From NCBI GenBank assembly GCA_023396665.1, contig JAEWVL010000433.1, positions 1-6,938 of the forward strand: a stretch of 6,938 bases of DNA, given 5' to 3'. Origin of the DNA: Spirochaetota bacterium. GTDB taxonomy: Bacteria; Spirochaetota; UBA4802; JAFGJZ01. A model generated the notes under the pieces. That model was given only the letters and a program-made list of their open reading frames with translations. It was not told the origin of the DNA and did no database searches. Shown here in pieces: positions 1 through 6,841 of this stretch. The first letter of the stretch is position 1, and the number at the start of each line of letters is the position of its first letter. The translations under genes were made by a program, and so were the position numbers.

Positions 1-32
1 GAAGTGAGGATGATCGGAGAGTTTTGACGAGC

Positions 33-824
33 ATGGAATATTGTGCCATCGATCTTGAAACTACCGGGGTAAACCCCTATCGTGATGCAATTTGCGAAAT
101 CGGCATGCTGCGCTTTGATTATGAAAAGGGAAGCGTCACAAAATCGTTTGCAAGTCTGGTCAACCCCTGCCGGACGATGCCGCCTGAAGTCTGCGCCATA
201 CACGGCATCACCGATGAAATGCTCGCCGATGCACCTCTCGAAGCGGACATACTTGATAATGTTCTGGCTTTCGTCGATTCGTGTCCTCTCGTCATTCAAA
301 ACCCACGCTTCGATCTGTCGTTTTTACAGATAGCATTCAAGAAAGCCGGCAAAACCTTTTCACCCGATATCGTCTACGACACCGTCTCTCTGGCGAAATA
401 CGTGTATCCCGATATCAAGAATCACAAACTTGAAACCGTATGCCGTCACCTCAATATAGATCTTTCGTTTCACAGAGCCCTGGACGATGCAAAAGGCTGC
501 ATGCAGATATTTCTCGATGCCTGTAAGCAATTATTCGGATCGAAGATAAAGGAAACCGCTCTTGCCGAAATCTGCGGTTTCAGCTGCCGTGATCATCTTC
601 TTCAGAAATTGGCAATAAGCGGCGCACTGAAACCCGAAAACCGCTACTATATTGAATATCGCGACCGTGACGGCAAACAGACACAGCGCGAGATACTCGT
701 ACATGATCTTTTCAAACTGGGAAAAAAAATAATTGTACATGCCTGGTGTTACCTCAGAAATGAGGAACGTTTCTTCAATTACGAAAGAATAAAAAAAATA
801 CGGGAGATTGAAATCACCAAATGA
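33..824 (+). CDS. DnaQ-like DEDDh 3'-5' exonuclease with C-terminal WYL-like domain
   Basis: Predicted metal-dependent 3'-5' exonuclease of the DnaQ/epsilon superfamily, 263 aa from the ATG at 33. All five DEDDh residues are visible: Asp7 and Glu9 in AIDLETTG (Exo I), Asp94 in NPRFDLSFL (Exo II), and His147 plus Asp152 in HRALDDA (Exo III). The nuclease domain covers about residues 1-170. Residues about 187-261 resemble a WYL domain: an I-x-Y-x-D-x-DG-x-x-T-x-R strand pair, then AWCYLRNEERFF and an ERI-K-KI ending. The W-Y-L triplet itself reads I-I-V. WYL domains are Sm-like folds thought to bind ligands or nucleic acids. I prefer ATG 33 over TTG 24 because it gives the short N-terminus usual for the family and because GGAG at 16-19 is too close to the TTG. 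The frame is open to the window edge, so a start further upstream is possible. The stop overlaps the next start. It could be a repair or RNA/DNA-trimming nuclease; a replicative epsilon role is not shown. Confidence 0.87.
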   Translation: MEYCAIDLETTGVNPYRDAICEIGMLRFDYEKGSVTKSFASLVNPCRTMPPEVCAIHGITDEMLADAPLEADILDNVLAFVDSCPLVIQNPRFDLSFLQIAFKKAGKTFSPDIVYDTVSLAKYVYPDIKNHKLETVCRHLNIDLSFHRALDDAKGCMQIFLDACKQLFGSKIKETALAEICGFSCRDHLLQKLAISGALKPENRYYIEYRDRDGKQTQREILVHDLFKLGKKIIVHAWCYLRNEERFFNYERIKKIREIEITK

Positions 825-1450
825 ATACATCATCTCCCAATCAGATTTTCTCTCTGTCGCCCGTTGTACAGCCGCCCCGCAGGGAAATTCTGGCCCGTCT
901 CGGTTACAGAGTTTCAAAAACACAATTGAGTCCGGAAGATGAACAGCGGATAACCGCAAACATGGCTGAAGCCTATGAACTTTGCGAATTTCGCGCTTAC
1001 TATTGCAAAATCGCAATCGCACAAAGGGCAGGCTCGCAGCTGACACTTGAAAACGGTGCGATAATCGATTCAGAAAGTTTCTCCGCATTTACGGGGGGAT
1101 ACACCTCACTGCTGGTAATGGCGGCAAGTGCCGGAATTACCGTCAGCACCAGAATAGCCGAACTGTCCGCGCAACAGAAGATGGGCAAAGCCGTTATTTA
1201 CGACGCTCTTGCCTCTGAGTGCACCGATGCCGCACTCGATTGGACACAACGCTACTGTGCGCAGATATTCAAACGAGGCGGAGAAAATGTATCCCCGAGT
1301 CGTTTTTCTCCGGGTTACGGTGATCTCGTAATACAGACACAGCGGATTTTTTTTGACATACTTGGACTTGACAAAAGAGGTTTCACCCTCACACCATCTT
1401 CACTTCTTATTCCCGAAAAATCGGTAATCGGAATCGCCGCGATTGCCTGA
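821..1450 (+). CDS. Stand-alone methionine synthase reactivation (AdoMet-binding) domain protein
   Basis: A 209-aa protein equivalent to the C-terminal activation domain of cobalamin-dependent methionine synthase. In the family this domain binds S-adenosylmethionine and remethylates cobalamin after oxidation to cob(II)alamin, using an external reductant. Visible signatures are PPRREILARLGY near residues 18-29, MGKAVIYDALASE at 121-133, the AdoMet-site motif RFSPGYGD at 161-168 (RxxPGY in the family), and a C-terminal LTPSSLLIPEKSV at 190-202. There are no homocysteine, folate or B12 modules. Its ATG overlaps the exonuclease stop as ATGA, suggesting translational coupling; the nearest SD-like element, GGGAG at 802-806, is rather distant. 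The Hcy-folate gene follows after 12 bases. Stand-alone versions next to MetH are known, for example in Thermotoga maritima. A T8 run at 1347-1354 lies inside the gene, but the frame is intact. Confidence 0.9.
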   Translation: MNTSSPNQIFSLSPVVQPPRREILARLGYRVSKTQLSPEDEQRITANMAEAYELCEFRAYYCKIAIAQRAGSQLTLENGAIIDSESFSAFTGGYTSLLVMAASAGITVSTRIAELSAQQKMGKAVIYDALASECTDAALDWTQRYCAQIFKRGGENVSPSRFSPGYGDLVIQTQRIFFDILGLDKRGFTLTPSSLLIPEKSVIGIAAIA

Positions 1451-1456
1451 GGAGAG
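1449..1456 (+). promoter_or_regulatory. Shine-Dalgarno sequence of the Hcy-folate methyltransferase gene
   Basis: GAGGAGAG lies 6 bases before the ATG at 1463 and overlaps the stop of the preceding gene. It is the clearest ribosome-binding site in the operon and fixes the start of this CDS. Confidence 0.7.
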
Positions 1457-1462
1457 AGCATA

Positions 1463-3139
1463 ATGGCCCTTTTTCAAAAGGAGCTGACAGTCATAGACGG
1501 TGCCTATGGTACCGAATTCAGCAAAGCGGGTATGCCGGTCGGAGTGTGCCCTGAAATGTGGGCGCTTAATAATCCAGCGGTCCCCGCATCGGTCGTTCAG
1601 GCATACGAAGAAGCCGGCGCATCGATCATATTGACTCCGACCCTCGGGGGAAACCCGCTGAAACTTGCGCAATACGGCCTCGAAAAAGAAACCATGCGCC
1701 TGAATCGGGAGCTTGCTCAGATATGTAATAATGCCGTAAAGAATGCGCTACTATTCGGTGACATCTCCACATCGGGAAAATTTGTCGAACCCTTCGGCGA
1801 AGTTTCTTTTGAAGACGCGATAGCGCATTATTCGCAGCAGGTCGAGGGTCTTGCCGCGGGCGGGGTAAAGGGATTTTTCATTGAAACGATGATAGATCTT
1901 CAGGAAACCCGTGCTGCAGTACTTGCGGCCCGTAAGACCGGTCTTCCGGTGATCGTCTGTATGAGCTTCGATGAAAACGGTTATTCGCTTAACGGCAGTG
2001 ATATAATTTCCGCACTTTGCGCTCTGCAGAATCTCGGCATCTGCGCCTTCGGTTGCAACTGCTCCGTAGGGCCGCAAAAAATAGCAGCATTGATCGAGCG
2101 TTGCATCCCCTACGCACGAATCCCGCTGTGTGCGAAACCCAATGCCGGCTATCCCCGTCTTGTTGACGGAAAAACGAAATTTGACATGAGTCCTGACGAT
2201 TTTGCGCAAGCCATGCAGCAGGTGGTGAACGCTGGAGCATCGATTGTCGGCGGCTGCTGCGGAAGCACCCCGGATCACATTCGTGCACTGAAAAGTCTCA
2301 AGGCTGCGTCATGCGGCATTAAAAAAGTCAAGTCGCTGCTGCTTTCGGGCAACCGCTCCTATACGACGCTTGGGCATGATGAGCCCTTCAGAATCATCGG
2401 TGAACGAATTAATCCTACAGGAAAAAAAGCGCTTCAGGCAGAACTTCGTGAAGGTTCATTCTCCATTGTCCGTCAGTTTGCCGCCGAACAGGCGGCAAAA
2501 GGCGCATCCATCCTCGATGTCAATGTCGGTATGGCCGGCATCGATGAGGCATCGACAATGCGTAAGGCGGTTTCTCTGCTCTCACAAATATCAGAGCTTC
2601 CTCTTGCGATCGATACGACATCGCCTCTTGTAGCGCAAACGGGACTGCAGCTGTATCCGGGCAGGGCTCTTTTTAACTCAATTTCGGCAGAACAGGAACG
2701 CCTTGAAAAGGTTCTGCCACTGGTGTCTCAATACGGTGCCGCCTTCATTGCCCTTCCTCTCGATGACAAGGGCATTCCCCAGACGGCTCTTGAAAGAATG
2801 AAATGTCTTGAGCGAATACTGAAAGAGTCTGATCGCTATCATCTTGGTGCCGAAGATATCATCGTAGATGCGCTGGTCATGACAATCGGTTCCGATAAAA
2901 ACGCGGCCATGCTAACCCTCGACTTCATCGCAATGTGTACGAACGAGGGTTTCGCGACAGTATGCGGACTTTCAAACGTCTCTTTCGGTTTACCTGGACG
3001 TGAAAGTGTCAATGCGGCTTTTCTCTCAGCTGCTGGGGGAAGGGGACTCACCGCAGCAATTGCAAACCCCTCTTCAGACCTGATAATGAAAAGCATTGCT
3101 GCACTGGAAAAGCACAAAAGGAGCGGTGATAGTAAATGA
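1463..3139 (+). CDS. Split methionine synthase subunit: homocysteine barrel plus methyltetrahydrofolate-binding barrel, no B12 module
   Basis: A 558-aa protein matching the N-terminal half of MetH. The homocysteine S-methyltransferase barrel spans about residues 5-280. It has DGAYGTE at 12-18, ETMIDLQETR at 141-150 and the zinc ligands Cys200 (in GCNCSVGP) and Cys265-Cys266 (in GGCCG). In E. coli MetH the ligands are Cys247, Cys310 and Cys311. The methyl-folate (pterin-binding) barrel spans about 305-545 and is intact: GERINPTG at 313-320, LDVNVG at 351-356, AIDTT at 382-386, FNSIS at 404-408 and GLSNVSFGLPGR at 502-513. The protein ends where MetH would continue into the cobalamin cap and Rossmann domains, so it must act with a corrinoid protein in trans; the next gene is the obvious partner. 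T. maritima MetH carries Hcy, folate and B12 domains in one chain. The gene is preceded by a good SD and its stop overlaps the next start (ATGA). A metH label would fit the pair of genes, not this chain alone. Confidence 0.92.
   Translation: MALFQKELTVIDGAYGTEFSKAGMPVGVCPEMWALNNPAVPASVVQAYEEAGASIILTPTLGGNPLKLAQYGLEKETMRLNRELAQICNNAVKNALLFGDISTSGKFVEPFGEVSFEDAIAHYSQQVEGLAAGGVKGFFIETMIDLQETRAAVLAARKTGLPVIVCMSFDENGYSLNGSDIISALCALQNLGICAFGCNCSVGPQKIAALIERCIPYARIPLCAKPNAGYPRLVDGKTKFDMSPDDFAQAMQQVVNAGASIVGGCCGSTPDHIRALKSLKAASCGIKKVKSLLLSGNRSYTTLGHDEPFRIIGERINPTGKKALQAELREGSFSIVRQFAAEQAAKGASILDVNVGMAGIDEASTMRKAVSLLSQISELPLAIDTTSPLVAQTGLQLYPGRALFNSISAEQERLEKVLPLVSQYGAAFIALPLDDKGIPQTALERMKCLERILKESDRYHLGAEDIIVDALVMTIGSDKNAAMLTLDFIAMCTNEGFATVCGLSNVSFGLPGRESVNAAFLSAAGGRGLTAAIANPSSDLIMKSIAALEKHKRSGDSK
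1475..2302 (+). repeat. First copy of a tandemly duplicated homocysteine methyltransferase domain
   Basis: This segment encodes the zinc-dependent homocysteine barrel. It is paralogous to 3157-3981, with about half the residues identical by eye and almost no gaps. Conserved blocks include GVCPE, FGD, EPFG, the ETMID block, LNGSD, FGCNC, AKPNAG, DGKT-FDMS and GGCCG. The nucleotide sequence has diverged at many third positions, so the duplication is old rather than recent. Confidence 0.85.
3117..3123 (+). promoter_or_regulatory. Shine-Dalgarno-like sequence inside the upstream gene end
   Basis: AAAGGAG lies 12 bases before the ATG at 3136. The spacing is long, but the motif is near-consensus. 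With the ATGA overlap it supports coupled translation of the two MetH-like chains. Confidence 0.5.
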
Positions 3140-5280
3140 CAAGAAATGAATTTGCCGCTCTGCTCAGAGAAGGTATCGTACTACTCGACGGTGCTACCGG
3201 AACCGAACTCGTTAAAAAGGGACTGCCGAAAGGTGTTTGTCCGGAACTCTGGATTTACGAGCATCCAGAAGCGATAAACAGCCTGCATCGTGATTACCGT
3301 GATGCCGGAAGCCGTATCGTCTATGCGCCAACTTTCGGAGCCAATCGATTTAAACTGGAAGAATTTTCTCTTGTTGAGCGTCTGGCTGAGCTCAATACAG
3401 GCCTTGCCGCCAGGGCCAAAGCAAATACCGACGCCTATGTATTCGGCGATCTTGCTCCTACCGGACGCTTCATAGAACCTTTCGGAGATATTTCCTTCGA
3501 TAATGCGGTCGAAGTCTACACCGAACAGGTTGCCGCTTTGCTCGCCGGAGGCGTGGACGGATTCGTCATTGAAACAATGATAGATATTCAGGAGACACGG
3601 GCCGCCATCATCGCCGTACGTTCACTCTGTGATCTCCCCGTCATGGTATCCGTGACTTTCGAAGATGACGGACGTACCCTCAACGGAAGCGATGCAATGG
3701 CAGCGCTTGCCATTGCGCAATCATTTGATATTGACGCATTCGGTTGTAACTGCTCGGCCGGTCCCGAGAAAATGGCGACTTGGATTGCCCGTATGGCTTC
3801 CTGCGCTCGTATCCCGCTTCTGGCGAAACCAAATGCCGGACTACCAAAACTGATTGATGGAAAAACCGTATTTGACATGTCTGCAGAGGAATTCGGAGAA
3901 AAATCTCTTCTGCTCTGCGATGCCGGTGCGAGCATAATCGGCGGCTGCTGCGGTACAAGTCCCGAACACATACGCATAGCTGCCATGAAGTTAAGTGGGA
4001 AAAAGGGATATAGTTCACCAGCAAACACCAAAGTCCTGATCGCAAATAACCGTGACGCGATACTTGTCGACAAAAGCCTTGTGCCGCAGCGAATATCACG
4101 ACAGTCTAACAATGGGGCTCAATTGATCGCTGTAGATACAATAAGGTCTTCACAGTTAAAAAATCTCTGTGTAGCCCGAACTGTTTTGCCTTTGGTAGAA
4201 CATGAGGTATCCGAAGATATTCTGCGAAGCTATCCCGGAACTCTGCTGATTAAAAACACAGCACATAGCGCGGAAACAATTCGTCACTTTGGTCATTTTC
4301 CTGTGTTGTGCTATGATGAAAATTCCGAGATTATCCCGCAGACCTTCTATGATATAAGTGATACTGTTCAAAGAATTTCTAACGACTCCATTCGGAGCTG
4401 TTTACAAACAATTGAACAGAGTGGTGCTGCGGCAATATGTGACTTTTCAAAATTATCCGCTTGTGAGCACTTTCTTTTACCCATGTCGGTATTCGAAGGA
4501 TTACGCATGTATATGAGTGATAATCCGGTCGCGACCGATCTTGCAATTGCTGCTTTTGCGCTCTCCGGAAATGATCCGACACTTTCCCATCTCGTATCAC
4601 AGCTGTCGCAAAAGAACGAAAGTACTGTAACGACGAATGCGAAAACTTCCATGGATAGAATCTTCGAGTGCGTGTTGACCGGCAATACCGAGAACATACT
4701 CAAAGAGATAGAAACAGCGCTGTCAGAGAATATAGAAGCGAAGAAGATTGTTGACGATGCGATGATTCCCGCGATAAATCTTGTCGGTGAAAAATACGAG
4801 AAAAAGATATATTTTCTGCCTCAGCTTATGCTGGCGGCTGAAACGATGCAAAAAGGTTTTTCAAAACTCGAATCGCTTCTATCGAAAGGTTCTTTACAGA
4901 CTTCTGATGGCACGATTGTGCTTGCCACGGTAAAAGGGGATATTCATGATATCGGCAAGAATATTGTCGCTTTGATGTTTCGCAACTACAGCTTCAAAGT
5001 GATAGATCTGGGAAAAGATGTTGATGATGAAACGATCATCAGCAATGCCCGAAAAGCTGGAGCCGATATTATCGCCCTATCAGCTCTCATGACAACAACG
5101 ATGGGTGAGATGAAAAAGGTTGTCAATGGGGTACGTTCACAGAACATGCATATACCGGTCATGATTGGCGGCGCCGTCGTAACTGACGATTACGCACAGG
5201 AAATAGGCGCGTATTATTCGAGAGACGCGATGGAGGCTGTACGAACGGCGCAATCCCTGATGAAAAAGAACAGGCAATAA
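3136..5280 (+). CDS. Split methionine synthase subunit: homocysteine barrel, degenerate folate barrel and cobalamin-binding module
   Basis: A 714-aa MetH-like protein. Residues about 8-282 form a second homocysteine barrel, a clear paralogue of the one in the preceding gene, with DGATGTE at 18-24, ETMIDIQETR at 146-155 and intact zinc ligands Cys206, Cys271 and Cys272. Residues about 297-490 sit where the methyl-folate barrel should be but are shortened and carry none of its motifs. From about 504 the cobalamin module is complete: a helical cap with YFLPQLMLAAETM at 559-571, then a Rossmann domain with DIHDIG at 602-607 (DxHxxG; His604 is the expected lower axial ligand of cobalt), LSALMTTTM at 648-656 and GGAVVT at 678-683. 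It probably carries the methyl group on B12, receiving it from the folate domain of the preceding gene. There is no C-terminal activation domain; that is the separate upstream gene. Alternatively, it could take methyl groups from another donor protein. Confidence 0.9.
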   Translation: MTRNEFAALLREGIVLLDGATGTELVKKGLPKGVCPELWIYEHPEAINSLHRDYRDAGSRIVYAPTFGANRFKLEEFSLVERLAELNTGLAARAKANTDAYVFGDLAPTGRFIEPFGDISFDNAVEVYTEQVAALLAGGVDGFVIETMIDIQETRAAIIAVRSLCDLPVMVSVTFEDDGRTLNGSDAMAALAIAQSFDIDAFGCNCSAGPEKMATWIARMASCARIPLLAKPNAGLPKLIDGKTVFDMSAEEFGEKSLLLCDAGASIIGGCCGTSPEHIRIAAMKLSGKKGYSSPANTKVLIANNRDAILVDKSLVPQRISRQSNNGAQLIAVDTIRSSQLKNLCVARTVLPLVEHEVSEDILRSYPGTLLIKNTAHSAETIRHFGHFPVLCYDENSEIIPQTFYDISDTVQRISNDSIRSCLQTIEQSGAAAICDFSKLSACEHFLLPMSVFEGLRMYMSDNPVATDLAIAAFALSGNDPTLSHLVSQLSQKNESTVTTNAKTSMDRIFECVLTGNTENILKEIETALSENIEAKKIVDDAMIPAINLVGEKYEKKIYFLPQLMLAAETMQKGFSKLESLLSKGSLQTSDGTIVLATVKGDIHDIGKNIVALMFRNYSFKVIDLGKDVDDETIISNARKAGADIIALSALMTTTMGEMKKVVNGVRSQNMHIPVMIGGAVVTDDYAQEIGAYYSRDAMEAVRTAQSLMKKNRQ
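3157..3981 (+). repeat. Second copy of the duplicated homocysteine methyltransferase domain
   Basis: Partner of the copy at 1475-2302. All three zinc-binding cysteines and the ETMID block are kept, so there is no sign that this copy is inactive. The short identical nucleotide stretches fall in the most constrained motifs, for example the GGCGGCTGCTGCGG segment encoding the GGCCG motif. Confidence 0.85.
4024..4605 (+). other. Degenerate methyl-folate (pterin-binding) barrel within the B12-binding chain
   Basis: This part (residues about 297-490) can be aligned by eye to the intact folate barrel of the preceding gene while the functional motifs are gone. GASILDVNVG corresponds to GAQLIAVDTI (327-336), LPLAIDTT to LPLVEHEV, YPGRALFNSIS to YPGTLLIKNTA (366-376), LPLDDKGIPQT to LCYDENSEIIPQT, and VCGLSNVS to ICDFSKLS (434-441). 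GERxNPTG has no counterpart, and the segment is roughly 40-50 residues shorter than the intact barrel. The reading frame is open throughout, so it is expressed as protein. It is probably a structural spacer or a domain with a new role. Confidence 0.65.
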
Positions 5281-5301
5281 AACTGTAACACATTGAATAC
5301 A

Positions 5302-5333
5302 GCGGGAGGATATGACAGTTCGTATCCCCCCGC
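5302..5333. repeat. Strong GC-rich inverted repeat between the MetH operon and the glycyl-tRNA synthetase gene
   Basis: Arms GCGGGAGGATA (5302-5312) and TATCCCCCCGC (5323-5333) pair over 11 positions with one A/C mismatch. A G-T and a G-C pair extend inward to a loop of about 6 bases. On the plus strand it is followed by an A/T-mixed sequence rather than a T-run, so it is not a textbook intrinsic terminator. It could end the MetH operon transcript, protect its 3' end, or act as an operator overlapping the downstream promoter. Confidence 0.6.
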
Positions 5334-5342
5334 AAATATAAT
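5312..5342 (+). promoter_or_regulatory. Candidate sigma-70-type promoter for the glycyl-tRNA synthetase gene
   Basis: An exact TATAAT lies at 5337-5342, about 47 bases before the start codon. The best -35 match is ATGACA at 5312-5317 (5 of 6 to TTGACA) with a 19-base spacer, slightly longer than ideal. The -35 and spacer overlap the inverted repeat at 5302-5333. The resulting leader would be only about 40 bases, too short for a T-box riboswitch. Confidence 0.5.
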
Positions 5343-5375
5343 GTATATTACGCTGAGATATTCGCAGCAGAAGAA

Positions 5376-5381
5376 TAAGGA
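5376..5381 (+). promoter_or_regulatory. Shine-Dalgarno sequence deciding the glycyl-tRNA synthetase start
   Basis: TAAGGA ends 7 bases before the ATG at 5389. It supports this start rather than the in-frame ATG at 5293, which would add 32 residues unlike the family N-terminus and place the hairpin and TATAAT box inside the gene. Confidence 0.7.
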
Positions 5382-5388
5382 CAACGAT

Positions 5389-6780
5389 ATGGCAAAGCAA
5401 AAGATTATGGATACACTCAAAGACCTGGTCAGCCTGTGCAAGCGCCGGGGATTCATTTTTCCGGGGTCTGAAATTTACGACGGTCTTGCGAACACCTGGG
5501 ACTACGGCCCATACGGCGTCGAACTGAAATGGAATATCAAAAATCTCTGGTGGAAGAAATTTGTCACCACAAGGCCGGACATTGTCGGTCTTGATTCGTC
5601 AATTCTGCTCAATCCCAAGGTATGGATGGCATCGGGCCATGTGGGCAATTTCTCTGATCCGCTTGTCGATTGCAAGGTCTGCAATGAACGCAGCAGAGCC
5701 GATCATCTTCTTGAAGATAAACTGGGTAACGGCTGTACGGCCGGTAAAAATTTTGCAGAAGTCGCCGCTATGATGAAAGAACACGCAATACAGTGCCCAA
5801 AATGCGGCAATCGGGATTTTACCGAACCGCGCGCATTCAATCTTATGTTCAAAACCGAGATCGGTGTTGTTGAGGGCACTGGAAATCAGGTCTATCTTCG
5901 ACCCGAAACCGCACAGGGTATATTTATCAATTTCAAAAATATCGCTGAAAACTGCCGCCAGAAGTTGCCTTTCGGCGTCGGCCAGATCGGTAAATCGTTT
6001 CGCAATGAAATAACGCCGGGCAACTTCATCTTTCGCACACGTGAATTCGAACAGATGGAGATGGAATTCTTTTGCAAACCAGGAACCGAAGTGGAGTGGT
6101 ACGAATACTGGAAAAAGTTCTGCATGGACTGGCTCATTGAAATCGGCGTAAGCAAGGATAAACTGCGCATGCGCGAACACGCCAAAGAAGAGCTTTCTCA
6201 TTATTCAAACGGTACATCTGACATAGAATACGAGTTTCCTTTCGGCTGGGGAGAATTGTGGGGCATTGCCAGCCGAACTGACTTTGATATTACGCAGCAC
6301 ATGGAAAACTCTAAACAGGATCTTCGCTATCACGACAAGATTTCAAATGAACGCTTTGTTCCCTATGTCGTTGAACCGGCTCTTGGTGCTGATCGGCTGG
6401 CTTTGGTCTTGTTATGTGATGCCTATGACGTGGAAACGCTCGAAAACGGCGAAGAGCGCACTGTTCTTCATTTTCATCCTTCAATGGCTCCCGTTAAGGC
6501 GGCCGTTTTGCCGCTTTCAAAAGACGAGAATCTCATGGCCTGCGCAGATAACATCTACAAAACGCTTATCAAGCGCTGGAATGTCGAATATGATGAAACA
6601 CAATCTATCGGCAAGCGCTATCGCCGTCAGGATGAGCTTGGTACCCCGTTCTGCATCACCGTCGATTTTGACACGGCAAATGACAATTCGGTCACCGTTC
6701 GTGAACGCGATTCGATGAAACAGGAACGTATAAAAATTGACGAGCTTGAAAATTACCTTGCGGGAAAACTTCTTTGCTGA
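5389..6780 (+). CDS. glyS: Glycyl-tRNA synthetase, dimeric class II type
   Basis: A 463-aa cytosolic enzyme that attaches glycine to tRNA-Gly using ATP. It is the single-chain alpha2 type, not the GlyQ/GlyS tetramer. The N-terminus LVSLCKRRGFIFPGSEIY (13-30) and TWDYGPYGVELK (36-47) are typical. A zinc-binding insertion has Cys95/Cys98 (CKVC) and Cys136/Cys139 (CPKC). RPETAQGIF at 171-179, class II motif 2 at FRNEITPG (204-211) with FRTREFEQMEMEFF (215-228), and motif 3 GADRLAL at 333-339 complete the catalytic core. The C-terminal anticodon-binding domain (about 367-463) contains SIGKRYRRQDELGTPFC. The length is normal for clostridial-type enzymes, so the gene is complete. It is separated from the MetH operon by 108 bases with its own candidate promoter. 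The symbol glyS is used loosely; this type is also labelled glyQS or glyRS. Confidence 0.96.
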   Translation: MAKQKIMDTLKDLVSLCKRRGFIFPGSEIYDGLANTWDYGPYGVELKWNIKNLWWKKFVTTRPDIVGLDSSILLNPKVWMASGHVGNFSDPLVDCKVCNERSRADHLLEDKLGNGCTAGKNFAEVAAMMKEHAIQCPKCGNRDFTEPRAFNLMFKTEIGVVEGTGNQVYLRPETAQGIFINFKNIAENCRQKLPFGVGQIGKSFRNEITPGNFIFRTREFEQMEMEFFCKPGTEVEWYEYWKKFCMDWLIEIGVSKDKLRMREHAKEELSHYSNGTSDIEYEFPFGWGELWGIASRTDFDITQHMENSKQDLRYHDKISNERFVPYVVEPALGADRLALVLLCDAYDVETLENGEERTVLHFHPSMAPVKAAVLPLSKDENLMACADNIYKTLIKRWNVEYDETQSIGKRYRRQDELGTPFCITVDFDTANDNSVTVRERDSMKQERIKIDELENYLAGKLLC

Positions 6781-6807
6781 TGCAGCCATCCGAAATGTGC
6801 GGCATCA
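6778..6807 (+). other. Possible stem-loop overlapping the stop codon of the glycyl-tRNA synthetase gene
   Basis: TGATGC at 6778-6783 pairs with GCATCA at 6802-6807, with a few imperfect inner pairs. No T-run follows. It is weak and may be chance. Confidence 0.25.
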
Positions 6808-6841
6808 TCGAGTATAGACGTAATGCTGTTTTCGATATGCA

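Noticed and set aside
1..32. End of an upstream gene (possible stops at 5-7 or 25-27)
   Set aside because: Too few codons are visible to support any protein. Both stops may be chance, and the exonuclease frame itself is open to the window edge.
1347..1373. T8 run followed by TTGACA-like sequences, as a promoter or programmed frameshift
   Set aside because: There is no -10 at suitable spacing, and the reading frame through the run encodes the expected family sequence up to the conserved PEKSV ending, so no frameshift is needed.
3588..4112. Long minus-strand open frame opposite the second homocysteine domain
   Set aside because: It is antisense to a strongly conserved coding region, matches no family I recognise and has no good ribosome-binding site. 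The same reasoning applies to the other antisense frames, such as 531-1088, 1751-2278 and 5599-6201.
5293..5388. N-terminal extension of the glycyl-tRNA synthetase from an upstream in-frame ATG
   Set aside because: The 32 extra residues do not resemble the family, have no SD, and cover the inverted repeat and TATAAT box. The ATG at 5389 has a good SD and gives the expected N-terminus.
5281..5388. T-box or other riboswitch before glyS
   Set aside because: The spacer is far too short for a T-box, and no specifier or antiterminator structure is visible.
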